Origin: Roseibacillus sp.
GTDB taxonomy: Bacteria > Verrucomicrobiota > Verrucomicrobiia > Verrucomicrobiales > Akkermansiaceae
Direction of reading: 5' to 3'
Assembly: GCA_002709915.1 (NCBI GenBank)
Contig: PARF01000051.1
Location: 1 to 33,463 of the forward strand
Length of the DNA stretch: 33,463 bases
This document shows positions 1 to 7,423 of the stretch, piece after piece. Below the pieces are notes generated by a model. It saw only the letters and a list, made by a program, of their open reading frames with translations, was not told the DNA's origin and did not search any database. Each line of letters starts with the position of its first letter. Positions within the stretch are counted from its first letter, which is position 1. Made by a program: the position numbers and the translations under genes.

Positions 1-1
1 A

Positions 2-262
2 GGAACCTGGTTGATTGCCGATATCGGGCATGCGAAATCAGTGCATATCGGGGCGAGTGGTTTGGTATACTCTTACTTTGGATATATCCTCGCTCGAGCA
101 ATATGGGGACGTCGCCTGGTGTGGGCTGTGGTGGGTATTGTGGTGGCCGTAGTTTATGGAGGGATGGTTGGAGGGATTTTTCCTGAAGAGGACCATATCT
201 CGTGGGAGGCCCATCTGGTGGGGCTACTGGGTGGAATATGGCTGGGACAGCGTCACGCGTAG
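2..262 (+). CDS. Rhomboid family intramembrane serine protease, C-terminal part (5' end outside window)
   Basis: The reading frame is open from the first bases of the window and ends with TAG at 260-262. The visible part carries the rhomboid serine motif HIGASG, followed by GLVYSYFGY, and near the end a membrane helix with the second catalytic residue in the context WEAHLVGLLGG. These are the Ser and His of the rhomboid dyad, which cuts membrane proteins inside the lipid bilayer. Two or three hydrophobic helices are visible. The N-terminal helices lie upstream of the window, so the start cannot be chosen; the TTG at 11 is internal. A second, complete rhomboid gene lies at 16643-17362. The substrate is unknown. 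The next gene starts 169 bp downstream on the same strand. Confidence 0.85.
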   Translation, partial: GTWLIADIGHAKSVHIGASGLVYSYFGYILARAIWGRRLVWAVVGIVVAVVYGGMVGGIFPEEDHISWEAHLVGLLGGIWLGQRHA

Positions 263-311
263 AAGTCGCTCGCACGTGAAGTTCCCGGCCTAGGCAGGAA
301 GGTTTTCCGGT

Positions 312-328
312 TGCTTCGAAGAGAAGCA
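312..328. promoter_or_regulatory. Inverted repeat upstream of the sugar ABC operon
   Basis: TGCTTC, a 5-base spacer, then GAAGCA forms a 6-bp inverted repeat about 100 bp before the lipoprotein start. It lies in the 169-bp gap between the rhomboid gene and the ABC operon, the natural place for an operator or a leader hairpin. It is short and could be chance. Confidence 0.25.
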
Positions 329-431
329 TGTTCCGGATGTCCTATGAAAAACAACCTTTGGGGCGGGGAAGTTGGCCCATACCTCGATGCGGGCGCAATT
401 CTGCTGGACATGATCCCGGGGCTTTCCTTGC

Positions 432-1484
432 ATGGCGCTTATGACTATCGCATCTCGGATTGGATTAAGCGCTGTTGCCGGAGTTGGTATTCTGCTGGCG
501 GGCTGTGGAAAGAAGGGCGGCGGAGATGAGAGTTCCCTGAAAGGGAAGACTTATGGCAAGTTCATCATCCTCGATGAGGTTATGACAGATGGGGGAGACC
601 GTTCGCTCGCCAAGAAGAACGCGGAGAATACCCTCAGTAAGTATCCCGAGATAGACGCCATGATCGGGCTCTGGGCCTATAATGCGCCCCAGTGTCTCGA
701 GGCTCTCAAGGATGCGGGTAAACTGGGTGCCGTGAAAGTGTTCTCTTTTGATGAGGACCCGGTGGCTCTGGACGCAATCAAGGACGGACACTGCGAGGGC
801 ACGATCGTGCAGGATCCCTATCTTTTTGGATACGACGCCATCAGGTATCTCAAGGATATCGTGGTAGATGACAAGATGCCCGAATTGAACGAAGGGAAGA
901 ACGTCCCTGTGCCGATCCGCACAATCGCCAAGGATAACGTGGAGGAATTTCGAAAGACCGTGGTTGATCGGTTGGAAGCAGGAGAGGCGGCCAAGGGCGC
1001 CGAGGTTCCCGCAAATGCTCCAAAGTTTGCCTTTATCACAAACGTAGCCGATCCCTTCTGGAGCCATGCCGAGGCTGGGTGTTATGTTGCTGCCAAGGAC
1101 TTTGGTGTTGCAGTTGATTTTCAGATGAACAGCGCTGGAGACATCGCCGGACAGAAAAAAATCGTGGAGAACATCCTCAACAAAGGAGATTGCAAGGGCA
1201 TCGCAATCAGTGTCCTCAATCCGGAGAATCAGACTGAGATGATCAACAATGCTGCTGAAACTCTCCCGCTGATTACTCACGATAGCGATGCCCCGGAGTC
1301 CAAGCGTCTTTTCTTCCTGGGAACCGAGAACTATCAGGCTGGCCGAGAACTCGGCAAACTGATCAAGAAGTCCATGCCTGAGGGTGGCAAACTCATGCTC
1401 TATGTGGGAAAGATTGACCAATTGAACTCGATTCAGCGCCGCGATGGTTTGCTCGATGAACTCGCGGGCAAGCCCGCCAAATAA
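432..1484 (+). CDS. Sugar ABC transporter substrate-binding lipoprotein with circularly permuted halves
   Basis: This 350-residue periplasmic-binding-protein type I (RbsB-like) lipoprotein captures a sugar and hands it to the permease encoded downstream. Residues 1-25 are a lipoprotein signal ending in LLAGC, with Cys25 as the lipidated residue. The halves are in reverse order. Residues about 41-190 match the part that normally comes second (YGKFIILDEVMTDGGDR, then the GLWAYN and FSFDEDP segments, ending in the C-terminal VPVPIRTIAKDN strand). Residues about 198-350 match the normal beginning (KFAFITNVADPFW, then the SVLNPENQ and ITHDSDAP segments, ending RRDGLLDELAG). A linker of about 20 residues joins the natural C- and N-termini. 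The ATG at 432 is used; ATG 441 is also possible. The ATPase gene follows after 3 bp. A natural permutation, or a fusion left by a tandem duplication, is inferred; an assembly error cannot be excluded. Confidence 0.9.
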   Translation: MALMTIASRIGLSAVAGVGILLAGCGKKGGGDESSLKGKTYGKFIILDEVMTDGGDRSLAKKNAENTLSKYPEIDAMIGLWAYNAPQCLEALKDAGKLGAVKVFSFDEDPVALDAIKDGHCEGTIVQDPYLFGYDAIRYLKDIVVDDKMPELNEGKNVPVPIRTIAKDNVEEFRKTVVDRLEAGEAAKGAEVPANAPKFAFITNVADPFWSHAEAGCYVAAKDFGVAVDFQMNSAGDIAGQKKIVENILNKGDCKGIAISVLNPENQTEMINNAAETLPLITHDSDAPESKRLFFLGTENYQAGRELGKLIKKSMPEGGKLMLYVGKIDQLNSIQRRDGLLDELAGKPAK

Positions 1485-1487
1485 AAG

Positions 1488-2999
1488 GTGGCTGCAGACC
1501 CCGACTCCCAGCCACTCCTTGAGGCCCGCGCAATAAGTAAGCGCTTCGGGGGAGTTCGTGCCCTTGAGGGAGTAAGCGCTTCCTTCCATGCTGGCGAGGT
1601 TGTTGCCGTCATGGGAGAGAATGGGGCAGGGAAGAGTACGCTTATGAAGTGCCTTGCGGGCGTGCATCAACCGGATGCTGGGGAGGTTGTGGTGGACGGA
1701 AACATTGTTGAGATCGCGGACGTCCGAGCTGCCGAGGACCTTGGTATTGCATTTATTCATCAGGAATTGAACCTGGCAGAGAATCTTGACGTGGGAGCTA
1801 ATGTGTTCCTCGGCCGAGAACCTCGGATATTTGGTCCGTTCTTCAACCGTCGTGAGATTCGAATCCAGACTCAGGATCTTTTAAGATCGCTCGAGCTCCA
1901 GATTGCTCCTGACACTCGGGTAAGAAGTTTGCCCATAGGGCATCGTCAAATGGTTGAGATTGCCAAAGCGCTCTCACAAAAGGCGCGTATTCTTATCATG
2001 GACGAGCCGACCAGCTCGCTCTCCCTTCACGAGACCAGAATCCTTTTTCGACTCGTGAACAAGCTTCGTGAAGAAGGAATGTGTATTGTTTTTATTTCAC
2101 ACCGGATGGCGGAAGTAGAGCAAATCGCGGATCGTGTCATCGTTCTGAAAGATGGGCACAACAGCGGAGGACTTGGGAGAGAAGAGATCAGCCGGGAAAG
2201 TATCGTTTCTCTGATGGTAGGTCGGGAGCTCGTTGCACATGAAAAAACGGTCGCGAAGCCCGGTAAGGTTCTTCTGGAAATCGGTGATCTCCGGGTTGCA
2301 CGATTCCCTGACAGCACGGTGAGCTTTGAGGTGCGATCCGGTGAAGTCGTTGGAATGGCTGGTCTGGTGGGAGCAGGTCGCACGGAAGTCGCACGGGCAA
2401 TTTTCGGTATAGATCGCGCTCTGGGTGGCACAATCCGGGTCAAGGGTGAAGATGTGAATATCAAACACCCACAGGATGCGGTTCGAGCTGGACTGGCCCT
2501 CGTCCCGGAGGATCGCAAGGCACAGGGGGCAATCCTGAATCTCGCTATCCGTGACAACGTTGCCATGGTGGGGATGAATCATTGGCAGAGCGGTGGGTTT
2601 GTAAATGATCGCCAGATCGACGGGCAGGCGGAAGAAGCCCGGAAGTCATTGCGGATTCGGACTCCCAGCACGAGACAGGAGGTTTCCACTCTCTCGGGGG
2701 GAAACCAGCAGAAGGTGGTCCTCGCCAAGTGGATGCCGTTGCAGCCTCAGATCTTTCTCCTCGATGAGCCGACCCGGGGAATCGACGTAGGATCCAAAAG
2801 CGAAATTTACGAGGTTATCGACAGGATGACGGCAGAGGGTGCGGGAGTTCTCGCGATTTCAAGCGAGTTAGAGGAGATTCTTCGCATCTCGGATCGGGTC
2901 CTCGTCATGCACGAGGGACGCATCGCTGGAGAGGTGCGCAGGGATGATCCACAGTTTTCAGAGAAAGGAATCATGCAACTTGCTACCGGAGGAAAATAA
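1488..2999 (+). CDS. Sugar ABC transporter ATP-binding protein (RbsA/XylG/MglA type, two ABC domains)
   Basis: This 503-residue cytoplasmic ATPase energises sugar import with the neighbouring permease and lipoprotein. The first ABC domain has Walker A GENGAGKST (about residues 43-51), a weak signature LPIGHRQM (about 148) and Walker B ILIMDEPTS (about 168). The second has an altered P-loop, GLVGAGRTE (about 292-300), which lacks the usual Lys, a canonical signature LSGGNQQ (402-408) and Walker B FLLDEPTRG (about 423). Double ABC domains of about 500 residues with one degenerate P-loop are typical of the CUT2 sugar-importer subfamily. The start is a GTG, 3 bp after the lipoprotein stop, with only AAGG directly before it, so translational coupling is likely. 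The permease gene starts 1 bp after this stop. Confidence 0.96.
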   Translation: MAADPDSQPLLEARAISKRFGGVRALEGVSASFHAGEVVAVMGENGAGKSTLMKCLAGVHQPDAGEVVVDGNIVEIADVRAAEDLGIAFIHQELNLAENLDVGANVFLGREPRIFGPFFNRREIRIQTQDLLRSLELQIAPDTRVRSLPIGHRQMVEIAKALSQKARILIMDEPTSSLSLHETRILFRLVNKLREEGMCIVFISHRMAEVEQIADRVIVLKDGHNSGGLGREEISRESIVSLMVGRELVAHEKTVAKPGKVLLEIGDLRVARFPDSTVSFEVRSGEVVGMAGLVGAGRTEVARAIFGIDRALGGTIRVKGEDVNIKHPQDAVRAGLALVPEDRKAQGAILNLAIRDNVAMVGMNHWQSGGFVNDRQIDGQAEEARKSLRIRTPSTRQEVSTLSGGNQQKVVLAKWMPLQPQIFLLDEPTRGIDVGSKSEIYEVIDRMTAEGAGVLAISSELEEILRISDRVLVMHEGRIAGEVRRDDPQFSEKGIMQLATGGK

Positions 3000-3000
3000 A

Positions 3001-4047
3001 ATGTTTTCAGTGAAGAAAGCCCTTAAGGAAAATCCCAAGCTTCTGGTGATCTTTGGATTGCTAGTCCTTCTGTTCACGGCGACGAGTATTTTGCAGCCAT
3101 CTTTCCGTGATCCCGGTACCCTGACAAACACGATGCGATGGATTGGTCTTTATGGAATTATCTCAATCGGGGTCGCATTCGTAATCATAACCGGAGGTAT
3201 TGACCTGTCGATTGGGTCCCTGATCGCCTTGTCAGGGGTCATGCTTCCAATGCTCCTCAAGGGCGATATCTTCTTTTCTGAACCTCTACCGGTGCCATTT
3301 GCGTTTGGGCTCGTTTTGCTGATTTCCCTGGGGATTGGGTTTTTTCACGGAGTTATGGTGACCAAGCTCGGACTTCAGCCCTTCCTTGTCACCCTGTGCG
3401 GTCTGTTTATCTATCGGGGACTGGCGCGAGCTGCCGGGAATGATCAGACTCAGGGTTTTGGAGGAGACTTTGGAGAACTCAAAGACGCCTTGGTTAAGGA
3501 TAAGCTCTTCGATTTTGTGCCCATGTCATTCGTTGTTCTCGTAATCATCGGGGTTATTGCAGCTGTCGTCCTCAATAAAACGGTCTTTGGGCGGTATCTC
3601 CTCGCGGTTGGTCATAATGAGGAGGCAGCGAAGTTCAGTGGGATTAAGACAGATCGAGTTAAGATCGCAGCCTACATGATCTGCTCACTTCTTGGCGGGT
3701 TCGCAGGTATGCTCTTTGTTCTTGATACGAATGGTGCGACGCCATCGTCCTTTGGAAACTTTTATGAGCTTTATGCTATCGCAGGGGCAGTGCTTGGAGG
3801 CTGTAGCCTGAGAGGCGGAGAAGGTGCGATTTTCGGGGTTATCTGCGGGGCGGCCCTGGTCCAAGTGGCTGAAAAGGCGGTGTTTTTCCTGGGAGTAGAA
3901 GAGAAGTCAAAGTTCACCGTGATCGGAATATTTATTCTTGTTGGCGTGATCGCAGACGAACTCTTCCGCCGTCTAAGTGACCGAAGGAGTGGTGCAGGTG
4001 GTGGCGGTGCTCCACCCAGTGAGGCCCCGGCAAGTCCTTCGTCCTGA
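3001..4047 (+). CDS. Sugar ABC transporter permease (RbsC/BPD_transp_2 family)
   Basis: A 348-residue inner-membrane protein with about eight to ten hydrophobic helices. It carries the family motif VIITGGIDLSIGSL (about residues 62-75), and KLGLQPFLVTL and AGAVLGGCSLRGGEG further on. It forms the channel of the importer encoded by the two genes upstream. ATG 3001 is chosen because a good ribosome binding site, GGAGG at 2988-2992, lies 8 bases before it; an earlier in-frame start at 2944 would overlap the ATPase gene. The C-terminus is a Gly/Pro/Ser-rich tail. The gene converges on the SDR gene, whose stop is 47 bp away, and no clear terminator is visible between them. Confidence 0.96.
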   Translation: MFSVKKALKENPKLLVIFGLLVLLFTATSILQPSFRDPGTLTNTMRWIGLYGIISIGVAFVIITGGIDLSIGSLIALSGVMLPMLLKGDIFFSEPLPVPFAFGLVLLISLGIGFFHGVMVTKLGLQPFLVTLCGLFIYRGLARAAGNDQTQGFGGDFGELKDALVKDKLFDFVPMSFVVLVIIGVIAAVVLNKTVFGRYLLAVGHNEEAAKFSGIKTDRVKIAAYMICSLLGGFAGMLFVLDTNGATPSSFGNFYELYAIAGAVLGGCSLRGGEGAIFGVICGAALVQVAEKAVFFLGVEEKSKFTVIGIFILVGVIADELFRRLSDRRSGAGGGGAPPSEAPASPSS

Positions 4048-4094
4048 CGTAAAAAGTCCGCATGAGACAGGGGGCATAACGCGTTCACTGGATT

Positions 4095-4853
4095 TTACCA
4101 GGGAGTCATGCCGCCATTCACATAAAGGGTCTGTCCCGTAATGAAGGAGGCCTCCTCCGAGCAGAAAAACCGAACGGCGTGTGCGACGTCGTCGGGGACG
4201 CCCCACCGGCCCACAGGAATCTGTGACAGATAGGCGTCTTTCTTGTCCTGTGGGTCATCGGCATGGCGTTCCACGGGAATCCAGCCGGGGCCAACCATGT
4301 TGACGGTGATTCCGAAGGGTGCCAGTTCGCGGGCCATGGAGCGGGACCATCCAATCTGTCCTCCTTTTGCGGCGACATAGGCGGAAAATTCTGGAACGGA
4401 GGCAGAGAAGACCTCACTGATGATATTTACGTATCTGCCCCATCGGGTTTTCTTCATGAAGGGAAGGGTAGCCTGCGCGAGAAGGAACGGGCTCTTGATG
4501 AAGAACTCGTACATCTCATGGTAAAATGCTTCGTCGTATTCTTCGATCGGTTTGTGAGGTTGAGGGCCGGTCGCGTTTGGGACAACGATATCAATGGGTC
4601 CAAGTTTGGAAGTGACCTCTTCGACGAGTGTCGTAATCCCTCGTGAATCCGTAACATCTGCGGCCACTGCGATTGCCGTTCCTCCCTCGGAGTTAATGTC
4701 ATCCGCGATTTTCTGGGCGCGATCAACGTTGTTGAAGGCATTGACCGCAACGGAGGCCCCGGCAGAGGCTAGATTACGGACAATAGAGGCTCCAAGGCCC
4801 TTACTGCTACCGGTGACAAGGGCGACGTGGCCGGAAAGAGAGAAATCAGACAT
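4095..4853 (-). CDS. SDR family NAD(P)-dependent oxidoreductase
   Basis: A 252-residue classical short-chain dehydrogenase. The nucleotide-binding motif is TGSSKGLG (residues 14-21) and the catalytic set is Ser146, Tyr159 and Lys163 (YVAAK). The C-terminal SFITGQTLYVNGG segment is typical of the FabG-like group. The usual NNAG motif reads PNATG here, which is unusual. ATG 4853 is chosen because the glycine-rich motif then sits at the normal distance from the N-terminus; a longer frame upstream adds an unlikely 30 residues. It lies 65 bp downstream of the UxaA-type dehydratase on the same strand, so a role as a sugar or sugar-acid dehydrogenase in the same pathway is likely. The substrate is not evident. 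Confidence 0.92.
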   Translation of the reverse strand: MSDFSLSGHVALVTGSSKGLGASIVRNLASAGASVAVNAFNNVDRAQKIADDINSEGGTAIAVAADVTDSRGITTLVEEVTSKLGPIDIVVPNATGPQPHKPIEEYDEAFYHEMYEFFIKSPFLLAQATLPFMKKTRWGRYVNIISEVFSASVPEFSAYVAAKGGQIGWSRSMARELAPFGITVNMVGPGWIPVERHADDPQDKKDAYLSQIPVGRWGVPDDVAHAVRFFCSEEASFITGQTLYVNGGMTPW

Positions 4854-4918
4854 GAAGCGGAGGTTAGCCCAAGTTCGTCGGCCGGGAAGTCCCAATCCGC
4901 CTGCCTTGCAATCTCTTG

Positions 4919-6490
4919 TCAGGTGATAGCAGAGATGCTCCAAGGGACGAATTCATGATCTCCAAAACCCTGAATTTCAGATTTGGTCCGGGATCCTCCT
5001 GCGACTTCAACGATCCTATTGAGGATTCGGTCAGCCACCTCTGAGTGGTTTTCAATGCCATCCGCAATGGTTCCCGCATTGAGGTCCATGTCCTCCTCCA
5101 TTCGCTGGAACATGGTAGAGTTGCTCGCAATCTTAATCGAAGGGCAGGGTTTGTTCCCGTAGACTGATCCCCGGCCAGTGGTGAAGCAGATCATGTTTGC
5201 GCCCGATGCCACCTCTCCGGTAATTGACATGGGGTCGTATCCGGGGCTGTCCATAAAGTGAAGGCCCGGACCTACAGCCGGTTCAGCGTATCGAAGGACG
5301 GATTGCAGGGTTGTTGTCCCGCCCTTGCTGATTGCGCCAAGGGACTTCTCAAGGATGGTAGTGAGACCCCCCAGTTTATTTCCAGGAGCAGGATTGTTGC
5401 TGATATGGCCATCGAGCTTGGCCACGTAATCTTCCCACCACCTGACGAGGGAGATCAGTTTTTCGCCAACTTCCGTACTCGCAGACCTTCTCGTAAGAAG
5501 ATGTTCGGCGCCGTAGATTTCCGGAGTTTCGGCGAGAATTGCAGATCCACCTTGCTTGATGAGCTGGTCTACTGCCAGACCCAGAGCCGGGTTGGCAGTG
5601 ATTCCCGAGAGCCCATCTGAGCCTCCACACTGTAAGGCTAGACAGATTTCGTCGATAGGAACAGGCTCGCGTCGTGCCTTATCCGCATGGGGCAGGATCT
5701 CATTATGCAGACGGTCGAGACATGAGTCGATCGTCCTGCGGGTCCCCCCATGATGTTGAATGGTTTCAAGGTGAAAGCTTCCCTCAGGAGGTTTTCCAAA
5801 GTGCTCCACCATGAGCGGAATCTGATTTGCTTCGCAACCTAGTCCTACCATGAGGACCGATCCGAAATTGGGGTGACGGACATGACCCCAGATAGTTCGT
5901 TGCAGCATACGGAACCCCTCGTTTCTCGTGCTCACCGCGCAGCCAGCTCCATGAGTCAGTGCCACGACACCATCAACATTCGGGAAATCATCGAGGATTG
6001 CCCGCTTCTCGATCTCTTTCGCGATAAGTGATGCCACCGTGGCAGAGCAATTGACGGAGGTCAGAATGCCGACATAGTTGCGGGTGCCGACTTTTCCATC
6101 GTCGCGCCGATACCCCATGAAGGTGGACCGTTGATTCTCCGGGATAAGCTCTGTGGCGGAGGCATCCTCGGCAAAGGCATAATCACTGGAGTATTCCGCC
6201 ATCGTGAGATTGTGCTCATGGACGTGATCTCCCGGAAGAATTGAGCAGCTTGCCTGACCGATTACCTGTCCAAACTTAAAGACGTTGCAGCCGACAGGGA
6301 TCTTGGAGAGCGCCATTTTATGTCCCCCGGGGATCCGGCTGCGAGGTTTGACCTTGCAGCCACGTACGGTTCGGTCTGCCTCCAAAACTCCGCTGGCCAC
6401 GACGAGGTTGTCGTCTGGATGTAGTTGGAAGGCCTGAGGATGAGACATGGGAAGGACGCCGATGGAGCGCCCAGGATGGGTTTTCACCAT
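4919..6490 (-). CDS. UxaA family dehydratase (altronate/galactarate dehydratase type)
   Basis: A 523-residue cytoplasmic protein with an N-terminal SAF-like domain (FQLHPDDNLVVA, then a segment ending PGDHVHEHN) and a long UxaA domain beginning at YRRDDGKVGTRNYVGI. Conserved cysteine and histidine positions are seen in SVNCSATVA, THGAGCAVS and GLGCEANQIP. The C-terminal part includes FTTGRGSVYG and PSIKIASNS, as in altronate and galactarate dehydratases. These enzymes remove water from hexonates or aldarates to give 2-keto-3-deoxy acids. Start 6490 is chosen because GGAG lies 8 bases upstream; ATG 6448 is an alternative without a ribosome binding site. The downstream SDR gene is probably in the same operon. 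The exact substrate (altronate, galactarate, fuconate or other) cannot be told. Confidence 0.92.
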   Translation of the reverse strand: MVKTHPGRSIGVLPMSHPQAFQLHPDDNLVVASGVLEADRTVRGCKVKPRSRIPGGHKMALSKIPVGCNVFKFGQVIGQASCSILPGDHVHEHNLTMAEYSSDYAFAEDASATELIPENQRSTFMGYRRDDGKVGTRNYVGILTSVNCSATVASLIAKEIEKRAILDDFPNVDGVVALTHGAGCAVSTRNEGFRMLQRTIWGHVRHPNFGSVLMVGLGCEANQIPLMVEHFGKPPEGSFHLETIQHHGGTRRTIDSCLDRLHNEILPHADKARREPVPIDEICLALQCGGSDGLSGITANPALGLAVDQLIKQGGSAILAETPEIYGAEHLLTRRSASTEVGEKLISLVRWWEDYVAKLDGHISNNPAPGNKLGGLTTILEKSLGAISKGGTTTLQSVLRYAEPAVGPGLHFMDSPGYDPMSITGEVASGANMICFTTGRGSVYGNKPCPSIKIASNSTMFQRMEEDMDLNAGTIADGIENHSEVADRILNRIVEVAGGSRTKSEIQGFGDHEFVPWSISAIT

Positions 6491-6562
6491 GTAAGCTTCT
6501 CCCGATCGATGGGTCGAGCTGCTTTAAGTAGCCTGATCGAGAGAGAAGGCGGGGGAGAGCTA

Positions 6563-7210
6563 TTATTCCTCCTCGTGCTCCTCGTGCTCCTCGTGCTCCT
6601 CGTGCTCCTCGTGTTCCTCGTGTTCCTCGTGTTCCTCGTGTTCTTCTCCCAGGCGGTCCTCAATTAGCTCCCGGATTTCCTCTTCACGATTCTGGTCAAG
6701 CTCCTCGAGCTCCAGCTCTCGCTCCTCCAGCTCCTCAGCCCGTTCCTCCAGCTCTGTCAGTTCCTGCTCCAATTTCATCCGTTCGAGGTCAAGAATTCCT
6801 TCAAGGTGATTCGAGAGTACTTCCTCGAGCTCCAGCTGAAGGGCTTCCTCCTCTTCTCCCTCTCCATTACGGAGTTCCCCGACGATGCGGTCAGCAATAA
6901 GATCGTTTCGATGAATGGAGATAAAGGCCTCTGCCGCCTCCCGGCCAATGTCCTCGAACAGTAGATAAAATTCACCAACGAGCTCTCTGGCGTTCTGCCA
7001 TAGTTCGTGTTCGAATTCTTCATCCTCCTCCTCCGAGGCGTCGTTGATATCGTCCAGCGCTTCGGGGAAATGCTCTTCAAGGAACACGGCAATCTCAGCA
7101 TTACTTCGTCGGTCAAGCTCCTCGTCCACTTCCCGGTGCTCTTCTGCCAGTGATGGTAAGATAGTTGAGATGTAGAACGCGCTCGTAATTATTTTTGAGA
7201 AGAATTTCAT
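6563..7210 (-). CDS. Secreted acidic helical protein ending in Glu-Glu-His repeats, function unknown
   Basis: A 215-residue protein starting MKFFSKIITSAFYISTILPS, a typical signal peptide with likely cleavage after SLA (about residue 23). The mature protein is very rich in Glu, Leu and Arg, and residues about 120-190 look like a long amphipathic helix or coiled coil (ELEERAEELEEREL). The last 27 residues are eight EEH triplets followed by EEE, encoded by a 9-bp tandem repeat. ATG 7210 is preferred over a TTG 129 bases upstream because it begins the signal peptide. Similar His/Glu-rich tails can bind divalent metals, but this is only a possibility here. No family is recognised. It stands alone between the dehydratase and a sulfatase gene on the same strand. 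Confidence 0.7.
   Translation of the reverse strand: MKFFSKIITSAFYISTILPSLAEEHREVDEELDRRSNAEIAVFLEEHFPEALDDINDASEEEDEEFEHELWQNARELVGEFYLLFEDIGREAAEAFISIHRNDLIADRIVGELRNGEGEEEEALQLELEEVLSNHLEGILDLERMKLEQELTELEERAEELEERELELEELDQNREEEIRELIEDRLGEEHEEHEEHEEHEEHEEHEEHEEHEEE
6566..6646 (-). repeat. 9-bp minisatellite encoding Glu-Glu-His
   Basis: Eight copies of a 9-base unit sit at the 3' end of the acidic protein gene; on the plus strand GTG recurs every 9 bases at 6575, 6584, 6593, 6602, 6611, 6620, 6629 and 6638. Two unit versions form blocks: CTCCTCGTG towards the left and TTCCTCGTG towards the right. Near-perfect identity at synonymous positions points to recent expansion by slippage. Each unit change keeps the reading frame, so only tail length would vary. 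Confidence 0.95.
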
Positions 7211-7239
7211 GATTAGTGGTGCTTTGTATTTCCTGTGCA

Positions 7240-7252
7240 GGACAAGTTGTCC
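7240..7252. promoter_or_regulatory. Palindrome GGACAA-G-TTGTCC upstream of the acidic protein gene
   Basis: A perfect 6-bp inverted repeat around one central base lies 30 bp before the start codon of the acidic repeat protein, in a 213-bp gap with no other feature. The position suits an operator. No regulator is identified and chance cannot be excluded. Confidence 0.3.
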
Positions 7253-7423
7253 CTTCTTATAATCGAGCTGCAAGTGGCTGGCAATACACCATTGGTAGAA
7301 TTGAAAGTCATCTTGGAGTATGAAAATCTGGAATGTCAAAGCTTACTCGGGGCAGGCATGGTCGATCCACCCTAAGCTCCGACTCCCGGTCACAGCGCTA
7401 CCTTGATGGAAGGGCAATTATAT

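Noticed and set aside
465-1760. 431-codon open frame on the minus strand opposite the binding protein and ATPase genes
   Set aside because: It lies entirely across two well-supported plus-strand genes, shows no family motif, and its composition is that of an antisense shadow.
2027-2582. Several minus-strand frames of 80-180 codons inside the ATPase gene
   Set aside because: All lie opposite conserved ABC motifs, have no start signals and show shadow-type Ser/Arg/Pro-rich composition.
6566-6646. Short direct repeats as a possible CRISPR array
   Set aside because: The units are 9 bp, contiguous and without spacers, and lie inside a coding frame; no cas gene is present.
6425-6667. Plus-strand frame with a Leu/Val/Phe repeat that looks like a membrane helix
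   Set aside because: It is the reverse complement of the Glu-Glu-His repeat. The minus frame has a signal peptide and a coherent acidic helix, the plus frame only the repeat.
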